64,000 nt of DNA from Parelaphostrongylus tenuis (taxonomy: Eukaryota; Nematoda; Chromadorea; Rhabditida; Metastrongylidae): the NCBI GenBank assembly GCA_019055375.1, contig JAHQIW010000810.1, forward strand, positions 186,001-250,000, in the 5' to 3' direction. The notes beneath the pieces were generated by a model that was not told where the DNA came from, made no database searches, and was given only the letters and a program-made list of their open reading frames with translations. This document shows, piece after piece, positions 49,800 through 61,104 of the stretch. The first letter of the stretch is position 1. Every line of letters starts with the position of its first letter. Made by a program: the position numbers and the translations under genes.

Positions 49800-52685
49800 T
49801 TGTTGATCACATTTATTCAAGTGTCATTTTTATTACATAACAAAGTATCCTGTTTGTTATATTCATTACATAAGATGTGTGGTTATTGAATTGTCGGCTG
49901 AGAGTCGAAATGTTAAAACACGATTATAGGGCGGAAGTTAATGAACCATAATACTTAGAGCGTGAGACGAATGTGCCTAAATACCGGTAAAAAAAATCAC
50001 GCGATGTTATATAGAATGTTGTTGAGACAGCTGTTCTGGGAAAACTCGAGGACTTTCAGGGCGCACTGTCATATTATTTCTTTTATCTTACGGTATTTCC
50101 ATAAGTTGAGTCAATAGCAAATTAGTAGAATGCGGCTTCCAGTGGCAATATAGAAATATAAATGAGTAGTGTTACTATATATTTTCGAATTGTCCTACAG
50201 TCATATATGGAAGCAACCGAATCACAAGAGAACGAAATCTTTCGTATAACGAAAAAGTTGAAAGTATAATGCTTGCATTTTATATAGAAAATAAAGACAA
50301 GTTTATTTCCACGGATTTTCTCTATTTATTCTTGTTGAGATGTTGTTACTGAAATAAGATCAAAGCCTGTAAATTTTTCACAAATGAGGATGCTAACGAA
50401 AAGCATCATGGACCTCAACATTTACCATCCGACGTTTGATTATTCTTAGCTATGGCGAACAACGACTTATAGTTTCATGTCGGTCACACAAATAGTGCAA
50501 CTCGTCGGCTAATCGAACGAATCATTATGGTCGTATAATGAATGATGTTAATTTTTTGATAGCGGAAGGTAGATGTTGAACAACTAGCAGACTCGAGGGG
50601 CTGCCACTATGATTGAGCCAGGGAAAAGTGTAATAAACTCTATAGCTATCGTGAGTAAGAGATTATTTAGTGTTTCATCGAAGTCACTATGAAACCACAC
50701 TATTGTCAGCCTTTGAAAGGGCTTTGTCACACATGAAAGTGTTCTGTTTTCAATAAGAGCTTAATGAATAGATTAAACTAAACTTATCATAACGTTTGGG
50801 AACGAAGTAATAATGATTTACTAATCATATTACCTATGAATGAACTCAGTAAAAAAGATTTTTATCATATTTTTTCATGAACGTATACTTTTCAGCGTAC
50901 GACTCCCACTCCAAGAACCGGCAGAATATCGATTGATAACAAACAGTGTGGCAAAAGACATGGAGCGAAAATCTTAGGCCAAAAAAGAAAATGCATTGAT
51001 AACAATGGATTTTGTTCAGTTTGGCTCGTCACACATTGACGTTAATGCATCTCTGGTGTTATGTGCTGATAAATTAGCATAAAACGGTATTAGAGTGATG
51101 ATCCGTGATTCCCATCGTATACTGACGCACTAAACGCAGATTTCCTCTCAATTGATCTACCGCCTCATCATGACCAAAAGGTGTTTCTGTGTGTCGGACT
51201 GCGAAGTATAGAAAAGGGTTCAACTTCCTAGCAGGGCCAATCGGAAAGCCACCTGTGAAGGAGTCCGACGTTGATCGCCGTCTTGGTAGCTATTGGTCGT
51301 CAAGTGGTAATCTCCCTCTGATCCTCAAAGGCCGGCTACTGCTCTAATGTAGTAACAACCTGGAGACTCTAGCTATACTTACCCCAAGACTCCAGGGAGC
51401 AAAGCAACTGGAACAGCACATTTTCATGTGCTGGAACCCGCACAACTCGTGGTGACGGATTGTCCACGTATCCAAGTGAGTTAGAACGTAAAACCGACTT
51501 AATTTTGAAACACAATGTCAGTTAGGAAATTTCTGATATCGAAGCATAATTTTCTTACGCTTATCAAATCATTTTATCTGACGCGTTTATTAAAATGAAT
51601 TTAGAAGTAGACGAACTGAAAATGGTCGCTGTCATCGATCATCCATCTCCATAAAGGAGCAAACTTATTGAGAAGATCACTGATGTTTGCAGTAACCTGT
51701 TATCGAAGAACTTCATTCAGTTCTAACACTTGTCTTTCATCGATTTTGCTTAGCTTCAACTAATAACGGAAGGATTTCACACAATGTTCACCACAAGGCA
51801 TACAATTACCATGATTAGAAGTCAACTGAGTTTAAAAAGCTTAGAGTGAAATGTGAGGAAAAGGAAATGCGCTGCTTGTTGATCGAGTAGATTGCCATTG
51901 TTGAAGGAAGTCAAATTTGTCTTCCCGTATTGATCAGTTTCCTTTCTGAAATTCTTTTTTGATGCTTTTCCTTCCTCACTCCTTCCTATTTTCGTTCTCC
52001 TGTTTTCGACTTTTTGCTTCCATTCCATATATATGATGTGTTATACAGATAATCTGAGCTAGATCCTGTCTATACTGAAGAATTTTACAGTGTCTTGTCC
52101 TACATTTCATATAATACGTATGCACCACCTCTGTAACTTTTTCATCATAGTTTATTTGCATGAGGTTTTGTAAGTCAAAAATAATGGGCGCTGCCTTGTC
52201 AGCAAATTGGAGCAATTAAATTACATTTCCTGTTATTCAAAACCGCTACATAAAAATTCTTTTGGCAAAAAAAAAATAATTGGATTCTTGCAAAACTCCA
52301 TAACAGAATGCGAATAGAAGAATAATGAAGCTTAAATTGCTAGATAATACAAACAGAAAGGGTTGGCGACGTGAATAAACACATTTGAGGGAATTTTATC
52401 AGGAAACACCGATGACCAAACCGACTTGTTATTACACATCTGTACGAGTGCCCTATCACAGTGCTTATACCAGAGAACTTCTTTATTGTTCTGAAATAAG
52501 CGCATTAGAACTGTGTTATCAGGTTAAAAAAAAACGAGAAAATACGTGATCTCACAATTCCATCCATTATACAGGTCGTGTCTATAGTCCAAAAAGACGT
52601 CAAACCCAATTAGCGTCGGTCGATTTCGTAACAGAGATAATTTGGCGAAGCCGGGTTATACTTTGCAACCGAGGCGCCTCCTTCT
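49800..52685. other. no recognised gene
   Basis: AT-rich. 51200-51480 is GC-richer with phrases such as CCAAGACTCCAGGGAGCAAA and looks like the untranslated end of some retroelement, but I cannot assign it. No coding frame with recognisable protein. Confidence 0.4.
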
Positions 52686-52689
52686 GTTC

Positions 52690-52800
52690 CTTTATGTAAA
52701 TGAAAAAAAATAACCTGTGGCATGTGCTTACAAATGGGAATCGAACCATTGCTGCTATGATTATCTCGTCAAATGGTGGGACTCCAAACCTGTAGCCATG
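52690..52800 (-). repeat. tRNA-like fragment
   Basis: The minus strand contains AGCAATGGTTCGATTCCCAT, a good B-box, about 40 nt after CCACCATTTGACGAG. No cloverleaf can be drawn, so a SINE remnant rather than a tRNA gene. Confidence 0.35.
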
Positions 52801-53103
52801 TTTCAGGGAGCATGAATTCGTTTGACAGACGGAACGAGTAGTGTTTCTTGTCAAAGCACAAATGCGAGAGAGTAAAATGAAGCGAATATAGAAATTTAGA
52901 AAGCTACGTTAAGTGTTAAACACCCATGTGGTCAAAGAGTTCTTTGCTCTCTTTCAATCTGATAAGGTTACGAACATCTCAAAGCATGTTATGCATACTA
53001 TTAGCATATTCATCACGCCTTCTAGAGGTTAAAGTTCCTTAGTACTCGCTGAAAAATTCGATGTTTATACATATGTTCAATTTAAAGCAACGGTGATTTC
53101 TCC

Positions 53104-53272
53104 GAGTATCTTCTTATGTCTAGCCGCTCCGAGGTGTTATTGATATTATTTATTGAATATCAGCGAATCTTATAACAATACAGTTGATAATACAGCATGA
53201 ATATTACAGCAGACGTGGTGGCTTAGTTTCGGCAAGGTTCGCCATTTTCAGAGCCTGGAAAGATCAAATTAA
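53104..53272 (-). repeat. inverted terminal repeat of the Penelope-like element, left copy
   Basis: Matches 55761-55925 in reverse orientation over about 165 bp, including TAGCCGCTCCGAGGTGTTAT and AACAATACAGTTGATAAT. It holds a hammerhead-like core (minus strand, 53253-53226: CUGAAAA, U, GGCGAACCUUGCC, GAAAC). Confidence 0.8.
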
Positions 53273-53455
53273 ATTTGCAAATTATCAAATCAAAGGCCTT
53301 CATAACCCTATCAAAAAATGTATGCAATAAATTTTTGGGTCGCAAAGGAAAAACTTCATTTCAAAAACACTCACCGCTTAGATGTTTTAGGTCTTTCAAT
53401 TAAACATTGAAGACCTGCCACTTGGAGTCTGTGCTAAAGTGAGACTGTGCCTGGC

Positions 53456-53920
53456 TCAGGCCGGGAATATTAGTCTGCGGTATGGTGCTAGGTCACGCGT
53501 TATTACGAGGCATTCCTCTTTGCGGTTCATTTTTGGGCCGTTGCTATGTATCCAAAAGGCTTCTAAAGTTTTACGCGTAGATGTTTTTGACTCCTGTGCA
53601 GGGACCGTGAATTTAACATCAAAATCTGCTCCTTTATGCTTCTGCTCCTTATGCGTTACTAGTGGGGTTTTTGGGTCGGAGTTACGTTTCCCATCTAGGT
53701 GCTCTTCTACGCGGATGCAGAGTGGTCTACCCGTTTTGCCAAAATATTCATCCCCGCATGCGTCGTACGAGAATAGGTAAATTGTACCCGACCTCATGCA
53801 GTCGCCGTCTCTGCCGCTTGGGCAAACTTTATAGTCGTTGGTTCCGCTAAGACGATCATACAGTCGGTTGCGGACTAATTGGCGTTTTAGTGTTTTTGGT
53901 GGTATCTCGACTACTGCCAC
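53456..53920 (-). CDS. GIY-YIG endonuclease part of the Penelope-like element
   Basis: Open frame of 154 codons, the C-terminal part of the PLE protein. About residues 40-80 hold the GIY-YIG signature in PLE style: GTIYLFSYDACGDEYFGKTG, then R-P-L-C-I-R and EEHLDGKR, where the family has Y-x-I-x-C-x-x-C ... Y-I-G-x-T-x-R ... R-x-x-E-H. The first Cys of the C-x-x-C is replaced (SYDAC). The C-terminus AQESKTSTRKTLEAFWIHSN and ITRDLAPYRRLIFPA matches the fragment at 7203-7511. The domain nicks target DNA for reverse transcription. The frame is intact, but the upstream RT is broken, so the annotated Met is not a natural start. Confidence 0.85.
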   Translation of the reverse strand: MAVVEIPPKTLKRQLVRNRLYDRLSGTNDYKVCPSGRDGDCMRSGTIYLFSYDACGDEYFGKTGRPLCIRVEEHLDGKRNSDPKTPLVTHKEQKHKGADFDVKFTVPAQESKTSTRKTLEAFWIHSNGPKMNRKEECLVITRDLAPYRRLIFPA

Positions 53921-54009
53921 CGAATTATCTAAACCTGCTCTTCTTAAGCAGCGTTTGATGGCTGCACTTACTTCGTTGGAAATAAAAGACAGGATGAATG
54001 GGACTTTCG

Positions 54010-55030
54010 CTAGACCTTCCGTATGGAACGCCGAATTTTCTCTAAATTTAGCCTGAGAAGCTTTGTCGTCTTGTAGCCATTAGAGATGGCTATTTTTCGC
54101 GCAAGCTCAGGGACTCTACCTTGGTTCTTTTCCTGCGCACGCATTAGCAGCTGTGCGAAACATGTTTTTATAAGTGCGCATTTTGTGTGCGAGGGATGAG
54201 CAAATAGGTAGTGAACCAGGATGTTTTTGTTGCTTGGTTTGCGATGCCACATTGTGTTGTAGGCGTTTTTAGAGAGGTTAACTTGAACGTTTAAAAATAA
54301 AAGCCAATTTGCCTTAGGTTTCTCACGGGTGAACGTTATTTACTCTGACTGAGTATTTAACAACTCAATGCATTTGCCCATCTCCTCTTGCGTTGAGCAG
54401 ACGACAAACAATCGTCTTTGTACCCACAGTAGAGTAACGGCCAGAGATCGAATATTAATGCCTCTACTTTAGACATGAAAGCGATAGCAAGGGTCGGAGA
54501 GAGCTAGTTGTTGTCCCATTGCCAGCCCTCTGATCTGCGTAAAATAATTCCCAGACCATCTAAAGAAAGAGCAGCTTAGGCACTCTTTCAAGAAAGCCAT
54601 GACCTGCCGTGACCTGCCGAATGGAGAAGCCATACATGTTCGTAGTTTTTTCGTGCTCCGTTAGAAGCTCGCATATGACTTGCATTGCGGACTCAATCGA
54701 CACGTTTGTATAAATAGCGGTTGCGTCGAACGATCATCACGAACGCGTTGTTGGGAGACGCGCTACGTAGACGATACAAGAACATTTGGGTATTGGTAAT
54801 GGGCTGGAATGTAAATTAGTAGTTGGATTAGTATTGTTCAAAAACCACGTTATTCTATCCGTTGGCCCGTCTACACAGCTGATGATGGGTCTGACTTTGA
54901 ATTTCGATGGATCAGTAGACGCAAGATCATCTGTACATGCCAACTTATGAGTCTTATTAAGTAAGTAGAAGACGGGGCATGATGGTGGACTAAGTTTTAG
55001 TTGAGAGATAACGGAAGATTTTAAACCAGC
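54010..55030 (-). pseudogene. reverse transcriptase region of the Penelope-like element, frameshifted
   Basis: Fragments in several minus-strand frames: ILVHYLFAHPSHTKCALI and ELARKIAISNGYKTTKLLRL (thumb and linker, 54010-54252), the AMGQQL and YKDD motifs (54400-54550), and KFKVRPIISCVDGPTDRI (54880-54930, the finger region). Stops and shifts between them show the element is dead. Confidence 0.75.
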
Positions 55031-55760
55031 CGAACTTCTATCTATACCTGTTCACTATTCAACTTTCGATATTGTTTTTGAAATTCCTTATTGGATGATG
55101 GACGATAGAGTGTAGGGCCTCTAGGTGTTTCTTCGTTATCTCAACATCCAACTACTGGGGAATTACTACGAACTCTCCTCCCTTACCACTAACTGATAGT
55201 TGAATGGTTTTGGACTTTGTTAGCTCCCGTATCTGTTGTATACCGTTTTTCTGCGTTGATGTTAGGTTGGAGCTAAACTTTTTACGCGATAGTGATTAAG
55301 AATTCTAAGAGTTTCGTCCAAAAATATGCGAAAATTGATATCCACTTCCTATTAGGGCCTTGTTGTCTAAAGAACGCTCGAGGAAAAGGCGGTATAGGCA
55401 ATGCCCCTACATTTTCCTGCTGTTCGTGCCTGTTGGGTGGTTCTAGTCTAGCTTTAAAGCGGAGCCGATCTTGAAGGTCTTACAAATTGCACGCGATACT
55501 ACACAGGGTTTCCTTAGAAATGGATTGCGCTGGTGAGAAACTTGGGCCCATCTAGGAGCGAGCTCGCACTATTGGGGAGAGTCATGCCTCCTAACACGGT
55601 GACCCTCGATGTTTCCTGCACATTATTGATGTCAGTTGGACTCTTAGGGCTTTCGTTAACGGTGTTATAGTATTCTGTTGAAGTTTGCTTATGCGAATTG
55701 CTTGAAAGTTTTTTAAATTTTCTGCATAAGGTTTGATAATTTTGATGATTTGCGAATCAG

Positions 55761-55925
55761 TTTGACCTTTCCAGGCACTGAAGATAGCGAGACTTACCGA
55801 AACTAAGCCACCACGACTGTTGTAATATTCATACTGCATTATCAACTGTATTGTTATATTCTTCGTTGATATTCAACAAATAATATCAATAACACCTCGG
55901 AGCGGCTAAACAGAAGAAGATACTC
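55761..55925 (+). repeat. inverted terminal repeat of the Penelope-like element, right copy
   Basis: Reverse orientation copy of 53104-53272. Plus strand 55777-55803 reads CUGAAGA, U, AGCGAGACUUACC, GAAAC: the hammerhead CUGANGA and GAAA blocks are intact here, but stem II is weakened and stems I and III are not evident. Confidence 0.8.
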
Positions 55926-55929
55926 ATTT

Positions 55930-56585
55930 ATTTGAACTGTGCCGAGGTTAATAGATAGTCGGTCCTGGAATAATTTTTTTTCAAAACAAAAGCCATCATC
56001 ATCCCCAATCTTCTGCCGACGATCTGCAACCTTCTGGATTCGCTCGAAATATCATTCCTTGAGCTTTAAATCAAAAACTCCTGGCATGCCTCTTCAACTT
56101 GATCAGATATTTCGAATCGGCGTCCACGCAAGAAATGTTCCGTTGAACAGAAACGAGACCTCATAATTGGACGGCGCAGCATCTGGAGTGTAGGCTGGAA
56201 AAAATCTACCGTGGAAGCAATAACAGGCATTATTGGTCGCTAATATACCTGATTAAAAAAAGGAATATAAGAAGGTCAGACATCTTATGGGATTTTCCTG
56301 AAGGTCACAGACTAGTGAGAAACTCCACATAATGATTCTGATCTGTTCAATCAACACACTGCAGACCATGAGCAACGTTTCGATGACGGCAAATTTCATT
56401 CAGGTAGTGTAACTTTGGCGTCGCTTCTCTCCGCGAAACTGTACTAGCGCAGACCGCAATGTAAATAAGGAAAATTATTGAGTAAAGTGAAGTTCTGGGA
56501 GAACATTATCATCATGAATCGATAGATTATAATTAAAGAGGGTTTTCAAAATATAATTTTGATCTTGCGATTGGAAAGAGAGTGT
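55930..56585. other. no recognised feature
   Basis: No gene or repeat recognised. A 75-codon open frame at 55939-56166 has no known motif. Confidence 0.4.
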
Positions 56586-56588
56586 TGG

Positions 56589-57140
56589 GGCACCCAATAA
56601 GCATGAGATAACTCCCATGCATATCATGGGAATATTACAATTTCTTAGGCAGGATTTCTTCACTAAAAACCAGAATATCATTCTTCGCTATTTCCACTTT
56701 ATTACAGCTTCCGCCATGTGTAATGACACAATCGCAGTTCGTGTTTTATTGCATCATTATTGGACCGAAGAGTCTTTCACATCGAATTGCAGTCGATGAA
56801 ATCAGCGATGTTGAAGGTGAAGGCACAACAAGCAAATCCGAAATCCGACTTTGGCCTTTTCCGATCAATGAAATACTTTTTGGAGGGTCTCCGATCTGAA
56901 TTGTTTGATAAAGTTGAAAAAGCACGTCAAGAGTTCTTTGATTCGCAGTCGAAGAAATGATACTTCGACCAAATCAGAAACATGACGGACCGATGCCAGA
57001 AAGTCTTGGAAAACGATGGCCTTTATTTTCAAAAGTAGTTATCATTGTTTTATTCGAAAATTTCTACGCAAATTTCCAGTGTTTTACAAGTGCCTCAAAA
57101 CTTATTTTGCAACCTATCAAAAAGAACGTTTATATTTGAA
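56589..57140 (+). pseudogene. mariner-family transposase relic (same subfamily as 7.7-8.2 kb)
   Basis: Plus strand SAMCNDTIAVRVLLHHYW corresponds to [18 protein letters not shown] of the other copy, followed by a stop and out-of-frame stretches matching its [16 protein letters not shown] and [16 protein letters not shown] regions. The left end, GCATGAGATAACTCCCATGC, is shared with 8190-8222 in reverse. Confidence 0.75.
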
Positions 57141-57144
57141 AAAT

Positions 57145-57685
57145 TTATTATGTTTTAACGATATAACGACATCGCCATAAAAGGAAGCATATTTCCGACT
57201 AGTATATAATAATTGTTTCTGTTTTTAGTCAATTTTCTTGTAGTCATTCGATGGCTTAACTAATGTCAATTTTCATACCAATCGCGGTTTCTGGTATGAC
57301 CTTCATACTACGTATTAGAAAACAATATAAGGTTATAGATTGCAATCGCAGTCCAATTTTCAACTTCAAAGCGGAATTTTTGGTTTCACATAGTGAGATT
57401 TCAGATAGGATCAGCACAGATTATTAGTGAAGAGACACCTGAAAACGTGCTTTTACGCGAAAACCCCCAGTTTTTTTGAAAATTGCACTATTCCTCATAA
57501 ACTGAATGAAATTCTGTAGCATTGGGTGGTTTGTGTTCGTGTTTACTTTCCTTTTTTTTACTCAGCAGCGCTTTTTCATAAGCCTACTAGTATTTGTTCA
57601 ATAGCTCCAAAACTGGGAAATCCAGTACTGCAACTGATTTGTGAGGATACATCCACGGTATTTTTGTTAAACAAAAAAAAAGATA
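57145..57685. other. no recognised feature
   Basis: AT-rich, no reading frame or repeat family recognised. Confidence 0.4.
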
Positions 57686-57689
57686 CCCA

Positions 57690-58145
57690 TTGATGTAGAG
57701 CAATGTGCAAAACTTTCGCGCCAGGCGGGACTAGAACCCGCACCTCATTCTTTCGGGAATGCGTGCTCTATTCGTTAACTACTGACGCCCGTTTTACACA
57801 TCGCTCTTTTCTACGCTTCAGCACATCAACGCATTGAAAATAAAAACGAATATCATTTGATCTTTAATACCCAATATCTTCAGCGTGACTGGGTTCAATG
57901 TCGAGATCGACTACCCTGGCCAGGCCGTTGACGGCTGGCGGCTGGCAGATAGATACGCTCAAGCGTAGAAAAGAGCGATGTGTAAAACGGGCGGCAATAG
58001 TGTAACGGATAGAACACGCATTCCCGGAAAGAATGAGGTGCGGGTTCTAGTCCCGCCTGGCGCGAAAGTTTTGCAGATTGCTCTACATCAATGGGTATAT
58101 ATTTGAAACATCATACCACCGCTAAAAAAGCGGTTAAATAAAAAC
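57690..58145. mobile_element. palindromic element with tRNA-like arms, best copy
   Basis: Arms of about 135 bp: 57690-57830 and 57958-58095, inverted and over 90% alike by eye. Each arm holds a tRNA-like sequence reading outward-in: GCGGGTTCTAGTCCCGCC as B-box, with A-box-like GTAACGGATAGAACACG (right arm). The arms also share GCAAAACTTTCGCGCC-type flanks. The spacer is about 130 bp and contains CCAGGCCGTTGACGGC. A hairpin tail ACCGCTAAAAAAGCGGT (58113-58129) follows. Confidence 0.8.
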
Positions 58146-58169
58146 GAATATAAAAAAAAGACAAGCCTA

Positions 58170-58460
58170 TGCTCATGAGCGCTTGCAGCGCACTGAATCC
58201 TTAACACACAAAGTTGATGATGGTTCGACACCGTGCTCATGGCTCATCAAGTCTTCCATCCCTCTGTGGTCAATGATTCAGCATCAAGCTTGCCTCAGAG
58301 GATAGCAGCACTGACTCGATACATCGGTAGGCTAATGCTAGTCATTGTAAAGCCAGATATGCATTCAATCACCTTAGGCGTAACTGGAAATGGAAGACGA
58401 ACGCATGGCTCCAATCTCAGGGATTGTTTAACGCCGAAAGTTTTATCCTCTATTTTCTTT
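58170..58460 (+). repeat. tRNA-derived SINE, family S1
   Basis: Head remnant GATGATGGTTCGACACCGTG (B-box), then GGTCAATGATTCAGCATCAA, CCAGATATGCATTCAATCAC and AACGCCGAAAGTTTTATCCT. The same body occurs at 12590 and 47985. It directly follows the palindromic tRNA-like element. Confidence 0.75.
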
Positions 58461-58925
58461 TTTTTCTTTGATAGAAGGAAGTTTATGTATTGTACAAAAC
58501 CTCACTTCTCATTACGAATTGTGCGGAATGCAGCAGCATCTGTGGGATAATGTAAGTGAAGCACGTGAAATGAAAGATTGCAGCGATCAAAATCTCTCAT
58601 ATCAGAACATAAGTGGCTATATGGAAAGTTATCACTCATAATACAATAGAATGAAGACCCCTCGACCTGTATAGAAATATTAACTCCTAAACTATCTCAA
58701 TGATCGAAAAATTCTTGAGAGTAGTTATAGAAGTAGATATGCATTGCATTCCGTTTTTGGTATTTCTCAACCAGATATAGCCTTATTGAGGTTTTTCCAT
58801 TCTAATTCTATCCCTCAAGTGATGAGAAAAACCTTCTAAGTACGAAAGAAGTTTGCATCATTACGAAACTGCTGCACTGACGAGATTACGTGCTCCAGTT
58901 GCAGACTCGAGCGCAAGCAATGGCT

Positions 58926-59023
58926 CGACGCTGCCTGCTTATCAGCGGTGGTCCCCAAAGGGTTTAACGTTTTATAATATAGGTAACCCTTTGAGGATCA
59001 GCGTTGATAAACAGGCTGCGTCG
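58926..59023. repeat. short palindromic repeat
   Basis: 58926-58969 and 58982-59023 are inverted copies (CGACGCTGCCTGCTTATCAG against the reverse of TTGATAAACAGGCTGCGTCG), with a 12-bp centre. Weaker inverted similarity continues outward. No coding. Confidence 0.65.
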
Positions 59024-59064
59024 TGCCGTCACTTGAGAGGCGGCTCCGCATGTCTGTGCATGCG

Positions 59065-59555
59065 TGTCTAGTTGTTTGATTGCTTTCCCACGGGATGTGA
59101 CGTCGCTATCTCAGTAGCAGTGTGAGATTCAACGTCGCACGGTGAACCCAAAATGACTCTCATGGACCTCAAAGGGCCAACATATTAGTAATTTTGCTTG
59201 CCACTTGAAACGTTAGTGCTCTCTCTTCTAAAATGCAGATCATACAAATAATACTGATTCAAATTTTGCTGTTCTCTTCTCAAAAATTCAATATGTATCC
59301 AATTAACTGTATATTTACGATGAAATTGAATAAAACGGTCATGTTACAAAGAGATTCAACAACGAATAAATGGAGAGGACGATTGAGTAGATTCCAAGAA
59401 GGCGCAAGCATCCGTTGTGGAAGTAATTTACAATTATAGTGAACCAATCTGTAGCTTACCAGAATGAGCGACTCCAGTGGCTTTTAAGAAAATTTGACTC
59501 AGAACTGGATCTTTTTCTGCATATATCACCTACTTGACTGTCGGGAGTAAAGCGA
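59065..59555. other. no recognised feature
   Basis: No gene or repeat recognised. A 68-codon frame at 59233-59439 begins MQIIQIILIQILLFSSQ, signal-peptide-like, but nothing supports it as an exon. Confidence 0.35.
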
Positions 59556-59559
59556 ATGA

Positions 59560-59860
59560 GTAGTCTGCAAACACTTTGTCACTTTATTGATGCGTCTTCA
59601 CAATGTTTTTTCACTGTGCGAATCCCATTACTTCTGGCATTCAACTCGTTTTTTCCTTTTCTTGGACGTCGTGGAATACTGGATAAGCAGGTCCTGTTGC
59701 AATTTCGAGGACAGCGCGGCTGTGACGTCACAGGGCTTTTGTTGTTGACTGCCGGAAAGTGTGTTAGGGAGGGAGGAGGTTTCTTAAGCTCGCGCGCGCC
59801 GCGAGGAGCATCACACCCACGCGACCACGACGCCCCGTTTGCGAATATGGTCCTCAAATA
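59560..59860 (-). repeat. tRNA-derived SINE, family S2
   Basis: Minus strand: head GGTCGCGTGGGTGTGATGCT, then a GC-rich segment in place of the B-box, then GGCAGTCAACAACAAAAGCC and a body shared with 16090-16335 (TTTTTTCACTGTGCGAATCC on the plus strand, as at 15800). Confidence 0.65.
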
Positions 59861-60942
59861 TGTACGTATAAAAAATCTTTAATTACGGAAGTGACAGAAT
59901 AAAGGGTAAAAGTTGTTTACTCTTGCCTAAGTTATGAAGTGGAGAGTACAACTCCAAATGATATGGGGGAAATGGTCACCTGTATCACCTGTCGTCCCGT
60001 TGATCGTCGAGTGACTCGAGCGGGTACCAGCAACTCTTGCATTTGTCCCCATCGCGCGTAAGAGTGGCCCAGTGGGTCCTCCTTGCTTTGGGCTTCGCTG
60101 AGCACCATAAATTTCTTCTATAGCTTTCGTGAAGAAATCGGACCAACAGGTCGGTGGTCTTCCTGTAGAGCGCTTGATGTCCCGAGGAATCCAGTCGGTA
60201 ACGACTCTCGTCCATCGGTTGTCGTTGAAGCACATCACGTGTCCGACCCACCTTATTTTTGATATCCTGGCGTGTAGATAGGCGTCCCTTATTTTCGATC
60301 ATTGACGTTGGTCGCAACTTCGGATCCTTTTCTCATTTTCGACATACGGGATACTCCTAGCATCGACCTTTGGACTGCGCGTTCGATAACGCCAAGTGAT
60401 TTTTCATCCTGCTTACGTAGCGACCAGGTTTCTGCTGCATACGTCAGGGCAGAGATGTTTGTCGAGTTGAAAAGGTGGGCACGGAGTCGGATGTTCTTTG
60501 TCCTCTTCACTACATCTTCGATGCTCTCAAACGTTCCCCAAGCCGCTCGTTTCCTCCTGCTCAACTCTGGAGCTAGGTCGTTCATCATGTTGATTTCACG
60601 ACCTAAATAGACGTAACTGGAGCATCCGGAGATTCTGGTTCCGTTGAGAGTGAATGGGGTATTCGAAACCCATCCGTTCCTCATGAACATCGTTTTCGTT
60701 AGATTTAGTGAAAAACCAATCTTTCCACAGGCGTAATTGAAATCGGTCTACATATGTTCCGTTTGGCTGATGTTTGGTGTTACGAGAACGATATCGTCAG
60801 CAAACCGAAGATGGTTTGATTGTCGACCGTCAATTTTCACTCCCATTTCATCCCATTCTAATGTTCGCATGACGTTTTGTAGGATGGCAGTAAATAGTTT
60901 TGGCGCAACTGCATCGCCTTGACGAACCCCTCTTCTTACGTC

Positions 60943-60954
60943 AATGGTGATATT
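60943..60954. repeat. 12-bp target-site duplication, left
   Basis: AATGGTGATATT, identical to 61471-61482. The two copies bracket the foldback insertion in the RTE reverse transcriptase. Confidence 0.85.
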
Positions 60955-61061
60955 ATACCTTTCCTTTAAGTGCTTCATTAAGACCACGCTCAAATTTCAA
61001 TAAATCCTTCCATTATTATTTGAGCCAACATGTCATGTGGTCTGGTAAGGGCTCTTGTACA

Positions 61062-61104
61062 GCCCGATACACGTGTTTCGTCTTTACAGACTCGTCAGTC
61101 GGAC
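61062..61104 (-). ncRNA. type I hammerhead ribozyme motif, complete core
   Basis: Minus strand: stem I GUCCGA (61104-61099) pairs with UCGGGC (61067-61062), including one G-U. Core CUGACGA (61098-61092). Stem II GUCU, loop GUAA, AGAC (61091-61080). GAA (61079-61077). Palindromic stem III ACACGUGU (61076-61069) gives A15.1-U16.1. Cleavage base A61068. Every conserved base is present. Confidence 0.85.

Larger units (their letters stand above)
53104..55925 (-). mobile_element. Penelope-like retroelement (PLE) with inverted terminal repeats, inactive
   Basis: Minus-strand order: terminal repeat, an N-terminal open stretch (55591-55845), broken reverse transcriptase pieces, GIY-YIG endonuclease ORF (53456-53920), terminal repeat. 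RT pieces include FKVRPIISCVDGPTDRI and FLNNTN (54737-54943), QIRGLAMGQQLAL (about 54500-54545) and a YKDD in place of the family's Y-x-DD (near 54430), in different frames. Penelope elements are the class that joins an RT to a C-terminal GIY-YIG domain, and their terminal repeats can be direct or inverted. No target duplication was evident. Confidence 0.85.

Noticed and set aside
53439..53780. 113-codon plus-strand open frame
   Set aside because: It is antisense to the GIY-YIG ORF, whose protein is clearly recognisable on the other strand.
57715..57790. A tRNA gene on the minus strand
   Set aside because: B-box is good, but the acceptor stem and anticodon arm do not pair, and an inverted copy lies 230 bp away; it is a repeat arm.
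59985..60317. 110-codon minus-strand frame overlapping the RTE C-terminus
   Set aside because: The adjacent frame (RWTRVVTDWIPRDIKRSTGR) is the real RTE frame.
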